DNA of 64,000 nt, from the NCBI GenBank assembly GCA_900756945.1, contig CAAELZ010000074.1:4915-68914 (forward strand), given 5' to 3'. Of the stretch, positions 58,521 to 64,000 are shown piece after piece; positions within the stretch are counted from its first letter, which is position 1, and every line of letters starts with the position of its first letter. Made by a program: the position numbers and the translations under genes. The notes below the pieces were generated by a model. That model was not told the DNA's origin. It ran no database searches and was given only the letters and a program-made list of their open reading frames with translations. This DNA comes from an uncultured Collinsella sp. (GTDB lineage: Bacteria > Actinomycetota > Coriobacteriia > Coriobacteriales > Coriobacteriaceae).

Positions 58521-58582
58521 GTTAACACGTTAACAACGACTGAAATGCGCTATCCTCTCTTGGTCGATGTAAACACGTCAAC
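58521..58582. promoter_or_regulatory. paired operator-like repeats between birA and fabH
   Basis: GTTAACACGTTAAC (58521-58534, a near-perfect palindrome) is repeated as GTAAACACGTCAAC (58569-58582), both followed by AAC. Starts are 48 bp apart and bracket the likely fabH -10 (TATCCT near 58551). Suggests one lipid-synthesis regulator controls both divergent transcripts. Confidence 0.65.
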
Positions 58583-58601
58583 AACTCAAAGGAGGTTAGT
58601 G

Positions 58602-59561
58602 ATGGGTTTCACGATTCTTGGAACAGGCTCGGCGCTTCCTAAGCGCAGTGTTTCCAATGACGAGCTGTCCGAGTTCCTCGATACCTCGGATGAGTGGATT
58701 TTTACCCGCACAGGTATTAAGAGTCGCCACGTCTGCACCACCGAGTCGCTCGACGACCTTGCCGTAGCGGCGAGCGAGCGGGCACTTCAGGTGTCCGGAA
58801 TCGACGCGAGCCAGTTGGATCTGATCGTCTGCTCGACGACGACGGGTGACCACCTTGTTCCCGCCGAGGCGTGTGCCGTTGCTGAGCGACTGGGCGCGAC
58901 GTGCCCTGCCTTCGATGTCTCGGCTGCCTGCGCCGGCTTCGTATTTGCGCTCGATGTTGCCGAGGGCTATATCGCCCGAGGACGAGCCAAGCATGTGCTT
59001 GTCGTTGCCGCCGAGCAGATGACGCGCGCGCTCGACTGGACCGACCGCGCCACCTGTGTGCTCTTTGGCGATGGGGCAGGCGCCGCGGTGATTGAGGCTG
59101 GGGGAGACAGCCCCCTTGCCGTTGAGCTTTCGACGGCGCCCGACGTCGAGACGTTGTGCGTTCCCGGTCTGGTCGGCACCTCGCCGTTTAAGGCCTCCGC
59201 AGATAGCGAGAGCGTGCTGTCCATGAATGGCCGCCGCGTGTTCAAGTTCGGCGTCAACGCGATTTGCGACACGGTCCATAAGCTTGCGAGCGATGCGGGC
59301 ATTTCGGTCGAGGACATCGACCATTTTGTATTCCATCAGGCTAACGAACGAATCCTGAGTCAGGCGGTCAAGCGCCTCGGTGTGCCAGACAAGCGCGTGG
59401 TTCGAACGCTGCGCGAGACCGGCAACATTTCGAGCGCATGCATTCCGCTTGCCCTCGACCGGCTGGCAAACGCCGGTGCACTTCACACGGGCGACACCAT
59501 CACCCTCGTTGGATTTGGCGCCGGTCTGGATATAGGTGGCTATCTACTTCGTTGGAAGTAG
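58602..59561 (+). CDS. fabH: 3-oxoacyl-[acyl-carrier-protein] synthase III
   Basis: Starts fatty-acid synthesis by condensing an acyl-CoA with malonyl-ACP. The protein is 319 aa from ATG 58602 (GGAGG at 58591-58595). Catalytic Cys110 in DVSAACAGFVFAL, His in FHQANERI and Asn in GNISSACIPLAL form the triad. First gene of the fab operon. Confidence 0.95.
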   Translation: MGFTILGTGSALPKRSVSNDELSEFLDTSDEWIFTRTGIKSRHVCTTESLDDLAVAASERALQVSGIDASQLDLIVCSTTTGDHLVPAEACAVAERLGATCPAFDVSAACAGFVFALDVAEGYIARGRAKHVLVVAAEQMTRALDWTDRATCVLFGDGAGAAVIEAGGDSPLAVELSTAPDVETLCVPGLVGTSPFKASADSESVLSMNGRRVFKFGVNAICDTVHKLASDAGISVEDIDHFVFHQANERILSQAVKRLGVPDKRVVRTLRETGNISSACIPLALDRLANAGALHTGDTITLVGFGAGLDIGGYLLRWK

Positions 59562-59613
59562 TCGCACATAGGAAATAAAAACGCCCCTAGGGCACAAACA
59601 AAGGAGAACTACC

Positions 59614-59850
59614 ATGGCAGATCAGAAGACCTTCGAGCGCGTTTGCGATGTTATCCGCGAGACCGCCGGTCTTGACGATGTCGAGATGAAGCCCGAGTCC
59701 ACGCTCGAGGAGATTGGTCTCGACAGTCTGGGCACCGTCGAGATCCTCGTCGCCGTTGAGGACGAGTTTGGCATCCAGCTCGATACCGAGGAGAACCCCA
59801 AGACGGTCGGCGAGTTCGCCGATACGGTCGAGGCGGCATTGGAGAAGTAG
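59614..59850 (+). CDS. acpP: acyl carrier protein
   Basis: A 78-aa acidic four-helix protein carrying the growing acyl chain on 4'-phosphopantetheine at Ser38 in GLDSLGTVEI. AAAGGAG precedes the ATG. Lies between fabH and fabK. Confidence 0.96.
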   Translation: MADQKTFERVCDVIRETAGLDDVEMKPESTLEEIGLDSLGTVEILVAVEDEFGIQLDTEENPKTVGEFADTVEAALEK

Positions 59851-59852
59851 AG

Positions 59853-60797
59853 ATGCTCAAGACTCCTCTCTGCGATCTGCTCGGCATCGAAAAGCCCGTG
59901 TTCCAGGGCGGTATGGCCTGGATCGCCGACGCCTCGCTGGCGTCCGCAGTGTCCGAGGCGGGCGGCTTAGGGATTATCGCGGCCATGAACGCCGACGCCA
60001 ACTGGCTGCGCGACCAGATTCATGAGCTGCGCGCCAGGACGGATAAGCCCTTTGGCGTCAACGTCATGCTCATGAGCCCGTTTGCCGACGAGGTCGCGCG
60101 GGTCGTGATTGACGAGCGGGTACCGGTCGTCGTGACGGGTGCCGGCAATCCCACCAAGTACATGAAGGCGTGGAACGAGGCGGGCATCAAGGTCATCCCG
60201 GTCGTTGCCTCGGTGGCGCTGGCGCGCCTCGTGGCGCGTCGTGGAGCCACTGCCGTGGTTGCCGAGGGTACCGAATCAGGCGGCCATATTGGCGAGACCT
60301 CGACGATGGCACTGGTGCCGCAGGTTGTCGATGCGGTCGATATTCCCGTGGTTGCGGCTGGCGGTATCGCCGATGGCCGCGGCGTGGCGGCCGCCTTTAT
60401 GCTGGGCGCCGCCGGCGTGCAGGTGGGTACGCGCTTTCTGATCGCAGATGAGTGCAGCGTATCGGAGCAGTACAAGGAGATGGTCCTGAAGGCCAACGAC
60501 ACCTCGACGCGTGCGACCGGCCGCTCGACGGGACACCCGGTGCGTGCCCTCAAGAGCCCCTTCACCAACGCCTACGCCAAGAGCGAGGCGGCGGGCGTAA
60601 GCGTCGAGGAGCTCGGGGCCATGGGCACGGGCGCGCTTCGTAAAGCCGCAAAGGACGGTAATTACGAAGAGGGTTCGTATTTGTGCGGACAGATTGCTGG
60701 CATGGTCAACGAGCGCCAGAGCGCCCGCGAAATCGTCGACGATCTTGTCGATGGCGCCGAGCGCGTCCTGAAGGGTGCGTCCGCATGGGTAGCGTAG
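59853..60797 (+). CDS. fabK: enoyl-[acyl-carrier-protein] reductase II (FabK)
   Basis: FMN-dependent enoyl-ACP reductase, the triclosan-insensitive alternative to FabI. A 314-aa TIM-barrel related to nitronate monooxygenase: PVFQGGMAWIADASLASAVS (about 16-35), EAGGLGIIA, VVAEGTESGGHIGET and the FMN-phosphate site IPVVAAGGIADGRGVAAA. Begins 2 bp after acpP; its 3' end overlaps fabD by 13 bp. Confidence 0.93.
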   Translation: MLKTPLCDLLGIEKPVFQGGMAWIADASLASAVSEAGGLGIIAAMNADANWLRDQIHELRARTDKPFGVNVMLMSPFADEVARVVIDERVPVVVTGAGNPTKYMKAWNEAGIKVIPVVASVALARLVARRGATAVVAEGTESGGHIGETSTMALVPQVVDAVDIPVVAAGGIADGRGVAAAFMLGAAGVQVGTRFLIADECSVSEQYKEMVLKANDTSTRATGRSTGHPVRALKSPFTNAYAKSEAAGVSVEELGAMGTGALRKAAKDGNYEEGSYLCGQIAGMVNERQSAREIVDDLVDGAERVLKGASAWVA

Positions 60798-61711
60798 CGT
60801 TTCTGTTTGCCGGCCAGGGCGCCCAGCACCCCGCGATGGGCGTCGACCTGATCGAGGCATCGCCGGCGGCCGCCGAGGTGTTCGCCATTGCCGACGAGGT
60901 GCGCCCGGGGACCAGTGAGCAGTGCCGAAGCGCCTCCAAGGAGGAACTCTCGCAGACCGAGAACACGCAGCCGTGCGTGTTCGTTCACGATCTGGCAGCG
61001 GCTGCCGCCCTGCGTGAGCGCGGCGTGGTACCTACCGCCTGTGCGGGTTTTTCGCTTGGCGAGGTCGCCGCGCTCACCTTTGCGGGGGCGTTCGATACGC
61101 GAGCGGGTTTTGAGCTCGTATGTGAGCGTGCGGCATTGATGGCCACGGCGGCCGAGCGTCACCCCGGCGGCATGCGCGCCGTCATCAAACTCGATGCGGC
61201 GCAGGTCGAGGGCTTGGCAAAACAGGCCGGCGAGGACTGCTGGCCGGTCAACTACAACAGCCCCCAGCAGACGGTTGTGGCCGGAGCGCCCGAGGCGCTG
61301 CAGGAGCTCGACGTTCTAGTGAAAGAGGCTGGCGGTCGCGCCATGAAGGTCGCGGTGTCGAGTGCATTCCATAGCCCCTATATGGCCGAGGCGACCTGTG
61401 GCCTTGCTGCATATATCGAGGCCGGTCACGCGCCGTCCCCGCTGCTGATTCCTGTTATGGCAAATATGACAGCGGCGCCCTATCCGGCCGACCCGCAGGC
61501 GGCAGCGGAGATGCTGGCCAACCAGGTGAGTCATGCCGTGCGCTGGGTCGACACGCTGCATGCTCTGCAGGATCAAGGCATCGATACGTTTATTGAGGTC
61601 GGCCCTGGCAAAACGTTGTCCGGCTTGGTCAAGCGTACGTTGAGCGACGTTCGCGTGTATTCGTGCGAAACGGCCGAGCAGGTCGCAGCTATTGCCGACG
61701 AGCTCGCATAG
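60785..61711 (+). CDS. fabD: malonyl-CoA:ACP transacylase
   Basis: Loads malonyl groups on ACP. The protein is 308 aa from ATG 60785, which overlaps fabK by 13 bp; a longer upstream frame is only the fabK shadow. LFAGQGAQ at the start, nucleophile Ser90 in GFSLGE, and AFHSPYM with the active-site His about 195. Confidence 0.95.
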   Translation: MGSVAFLFAGQGAQHPAMGVDLIEASPAAAEVFAIADEVRPGTSEQCRSASKEELSQTENTQPCVFVHDLAAAAALRERGVVPTACAGFSLGEVAALTFAGAFDTRAGFELVCERAALMATAAERHPGGMRAVIKLDAAQVEGLAKQAGEDCWPVNYNSPQQTVVAGAPEALQELDVLVKEAGGRAMKVAVSSAFHSPYMAEATCGLAAYIEAGHAPSPLLIPVMANMTAAPYPADPQAAAEMLANQVSHAVRWVDTLHALQDQGIDTFIEVGPGKTLSGLVKRTLSDVRVYSCETAEQVAAIADELA

Positions 61712-61741
61712 TCCACAGAGCTGTAACCCGAAAGGAATGAC

Positions 61742-62515
61742 ATGGGCAACTTGAACAACGGCGCGCTCGAGCGCAACGACTCACGTCGCGTGGCGCTGGT
61801 CACGGGCGGCTCGCGTGGTATCGGCCGCGCTTGTGCGGTTGGCCTGGCGGAGGATGGCTACGATATCGCCGTCGTCTATGCCGGCAGCGTCGATGCGGCG
61901 CGCGAGACATGCGAAGCCTGTGAGGCGGCTGGCGCCACGGCGCGCGCATATCAATGTGACGTGGCCGACCCCGATGCCGTCAACGCTTGCGTGGAGACGG
62001 TCCTCAACGACTTTGGCTTCATTTGGGCGCTTGTCAACAACGCCGGCATCACGCGCGACGGCCTGCTCATGCGCATGGGCGATGACGCCTTCGACCGCGT
62101 GCTCGATGTCAATCTCAAGGGCACGTTCAATATGACGCGCGCGCTCACCAAGACCTTTATGCGCCAGCGCGGCGGTTGCGTCGTCAACATGAGCTCGGTC
62201 GTGGGCCTGATGGGCAATGCCGGGCAAGCCAACTACGCTGCTTCCAAGGCGGGCGTGATAGGGCTTACCAAGGCGGTGGCGCGCGAGCTTGCGCCTCGTG
62301 GCGTACGAGCGAACGCGGTCGCCCCCGGGTTTGTCGAGACAGATATGACGGCAAAGCTCTCGGAGAAGGTGCGTACGGCAACCGAGGAACAGATTCCCCT
62401 TAAGCGCATGGCACGTCCCGAGGAAGTGGCCGGCGTGGTGCGCTTTTTAGCGAGCGATGCGGCTGCTTACATTACGGGCGAGGTCGTGCGCGTCGACGGC
62501 GGAATGGCGATGTAG
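61742..62515 (+). CDS. fabG: 3-oxoacyl-[acyl-carrier-protein] reductase
   Basis: NADPH-dependent SDR enzyme for the first reduction of each cycle. The protein is 257 aa. TGGSRGIG (21-28), NNAG, the catalytic Ser in NMSSVVG and YAASK are all present. GAAAGGA precedes the ATG. Confidence 0.95.
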   Translation: MGNLNNGALERNDSRRVALVTGGSRGIGRACAVGLAEDGYDIAVVYAGSVDAARETCEACEAAGATARAYQCDVADPDAVNACVETVLNDFGFIWALVNNAGITRDGLLMRMGDDAFDRVLDVNLKGTFNMTRALTKTFMRQRGGCVVNMSSVVGLMGNAGQANYAASKAGVIGLTKAVARELAPRGVRANAVAPGFVETDMTAKLSEKVRTATEEQIPLKRMARPEEVAGVVRFLASDAAAYITGEVVRVDGGMAM

Positions 62516-62554
62516 AAACCAGGGCCGAAGAACGGCTTGGATGAGGAGACCATG

Positions 62555-63802
62555 ATGGAACAGAGAGTTGCAATCACCGGCATCGGTGCCGTATCGCCGC
62601 TCGGCAACACCGCGCTTGCCACCTGGGCGGCCATGTGCGCCGGGACCTGTGGCATCGGCCCGATCACGCACTTCGATACCGATGCGTTTACCGTCAAGGT
62701 GGCGGCCGAAGTCAAGGGCTTTGACGGCAACGAGTACTTTGGCAAGCGTGACGCCAAGCATCTCGACCCCTGCGTTCAGTTTGCGATGGCGGCTTCGGAC
62801 GAGGCAATGCACGATGCGGGCTTTGATGTCGAAGGCGCCATCGATCGTGAGCGCCTGGGCGTCTACGTGGGCTCGGGCGTGGGCGGCATGACGACGCTCG
62901 TCGACAACGTCCACACGATCGCCGATCGTGGACCTCGCCGCGCAGCGCCCTATATGATTGCGATGATGATCCCCAACATGGCTTCGGGCAATATCGCAAT
63001 CCGCCACAAGGCAAAGGGACCGACCCTGCCAGTCGTGACTGCTTGCGCGACCTCGGCCCATGCGGTGGGCGAGGCGTTCCGCGCCATCAAGCACGGCTAT
63101 GCCGACGCGATCCTCGCGGGCGGCGCCGAGGCGGCCATTATCCCCGATGCCGTTGCAGGCTTTACGTCCTGCCGCGCATTGACCACCAACCCCGATCCTG
63201 CGACGGCTTGCCGCCCGTTCGATGCAGACCGCGACGGCTTTGTGATGGGCGAGGGCGCTTGCGTGCTGGTACTCGAGAGCATGGAACATGCGCAGGCGCG
63301 CGGTGCGCACATTTATGCCGAGGTCGTGGGCTACGGCAACACCGATGATGCTTATCACATCACGAGTCCCGATCCCGAGGCTGCCGGCATTGCCCGCGCG
63401 ATATCGCTGGCGGTGGCCGAGGGCGACGTCAAGCCTTCCGAGGGTCTCTACATCAATGCCCACGGCACCTCGACCAAGCTTAATGATTCGTCCGAGACGG
63501 CGGGCATTAAGCGGGCGCTCGGCGAGGACGCGGCACGCGCCGCGCACGTCTCGTCGACCAAGTCGATGACCGGGCACATGATCGGTGCCACGGGTGCCAT
63601 CGAGGTCATGGCCTGTGCCATGGCGCTCGAGCAGGGCGTGGTGCCCCCGACCATTAACTACCACACGCCCGATCCCGCCTGCGATCTTGATTACACGCCT
63701 AATCGAGCGGTTCGCGCCGACCTTACCTGGGCGCTTTCGACCAACCTGGGCTTTGGCGGGCACAACGCCGCCATCGCGCTGCGTAGATATACGAGGAGCT
63801 AG
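62555..63802 (+). CDS. fabF: 3-oxoacyl-[acyl-carrier-protein] synthase II
   Basis: Elongating condensing enzyme. The protein is 415 aa. Catalytic Cys in VTACATSAH (about 165), His in NAHGTST (about 305) and His in MTGHMIGATG (about 342), with C-terminal SNLGFGGHNAAI. GAGGAG at 62543-62548 fits ATG 62555 best; ATG 62552 is also possible. 3 bp before accB. Confidence 0.95.
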   Translation: MEQRVAITGIGAVSPLGNTALATWAAMCAGTCGIGPITHFDTDAFTVKVAAEVKGFDGNEYFGKRDAKHLDPCVQFAMAASDEAMHDAGFDVEGAIDRERLGVYVGSGVGGMTTLVDNVHTIADRGPRRAAPYMIAMMIPNMASGNIAIRHKAKGPTLPVVTACATSAHAVGEAFRAIKHGYADAILAGGAEAAIIPDAVAGFTSCRALTTNPDPATACRPFDADRDGFVMGEGACVLVLESMEHAQARGAHIYAEVVGYGNTDDAYHITSPDPEAAGIARAISLAVAEGDVKPSEGLYINAHGTSTKLNDSSETAGIKRALGEDAARAAHVSSTKSMTGHMIGATGAIEVMACAMALEQGVVPPTINYHTPDPACDLDYTPNRAVRADLTWALSTNLGFGGHNAAIALRRYTRS

Positions 63803-63805
63803 AGC

Positions 63806-64000
63806 ATGGATTCCAAAAGACTTGCCGAGATAGCCGATGTGATGGAGGGCCGCGGCCTTACGCGCGTACGTGTTGAGGAGCCCGATGGCACCGCGGTCGA
63901 ACTCGAGCGCGCGAGTGCCGCGCAGCCGGTTGCCGTGCCCATGCCTATGCCGGGTGCCGTGGCCGCTCCGGCGGTGGCTCCTGTCGCCATGCCTGCCGCC
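63806..64000 (+). CDS. accB: acetyl-CoA carboxylase biotin carboxyl carrier protein (partial)
   Basis: The first 65 residues are present; the gene runs off the window. MDSKRLAEIADVMEGRGLTR and RVEEPDGTAVELER match the N-terminus of BCCP, followed by the typical Ala/Pro/Val-rich linker (PVAVPMPMPGAVAAPAVAPV). The biotinyl domain with its MKM motif lies beyond the window. Its partner ligase BirA is encoded divergently at 57651-58427. Confidence 0.88.
   Translation, partial: MDSKRLAEIADVMEGRGLTRVRVEEPDGTAVELERASAAQPVAVPMPMPGAVAAPAVAPVAMPAA

Overview
The window reads as a contiguous piece of a GC-rich actinobacterial chromosome. The best fit is the Coriobacteriia, most likely Collinsella or a close relative. 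This rests on gene order (disA-ispD-ispF-cysS-rlmB-yacP; rplJ-rplL-galU-rpoB-rpoC), a FabK-based fatty-acid cluster, strong GCC/GGC codon bias and abundant GGGACAG-type intergenic hairpins. The species is inferred; no 16S gene is present. Almost all of the window is housekeeping DNA, with a small accessory pocket at about 8.1-12.7 kb and metabolic or transport modules in between.

Layout. 0-8 kb: a peptidase (pepD), a manganese exporter (mntP) and the disA-isoprenoid-cysS-rlmB-NYN cluster. 8-12.7 kb: an HTH-HipA-like kinase fusion with its own palindromic operator, a tRNA-Thr, a GmrSD-like DUF262/DUF1524 protein and a repeat-filled 740-bp gap. 12.7-17.2 kb: tRNA-Tyr/Thr/Met, tuf, rpmG, tRNA-Trp, secE, nusG, rplK, rplA. 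17.2-27.2 kb, mostly minus strand: a metallophosphoesterase, a ParB-like/BMP fusion, MscS, an ABC importer (ATPase, permease, lipoprotein), a WYL regulator, asnS and a PTS IIA. 27.4-32.8 kb: an esterase, then a GntR/FCD regulator divergent from a DDAH-type hydrolase and an APC permease, this module being bracketed by two homologous repeat arrays. 32.9-40.6 kb: FeoA-FeoB fusion, MFS exporter, GH13 amylase, deoxyinosine glycosylase, a flavodoxin-like protein and an aminotransferase. 40.6-51.6 kb: L10 leader, rplJ, rplL, galU, rpoB, rpoC. 51.9-53.4 kb: ECF sigma and its membrane partner. 54.1-57.5 kb: rpsL, rpsG, fusA, rpsJ. 57.6-64 kb: birA divergent from fabH-acpP-fabK-fabD-fabG-fabF-accB (accB is cut by the window end).

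The most unusual content lies between genes. (1) Two arrays of 14-bp half-sites in alternating orientation repeat with an exact 62-bp period (28346-28575 and 32116-32315), share spacer types and flank the DDAH/permease module. (2) A third array of unrelated sequence has the same alternating design with an exact 80-bp period (12125-12299). (3) Several long nested inverted repeats occur. Two of them, upstream of the rplJ and rpsL operons, share a conserved core whose inner stem covaries, but carry completely different, nearly perfect arms. (4) Copies of a CCACAAAGG...CCTTTGTGG hairpin sit against stop codons. These are the best candidates for an undescribed system; all statements about their function are inference.
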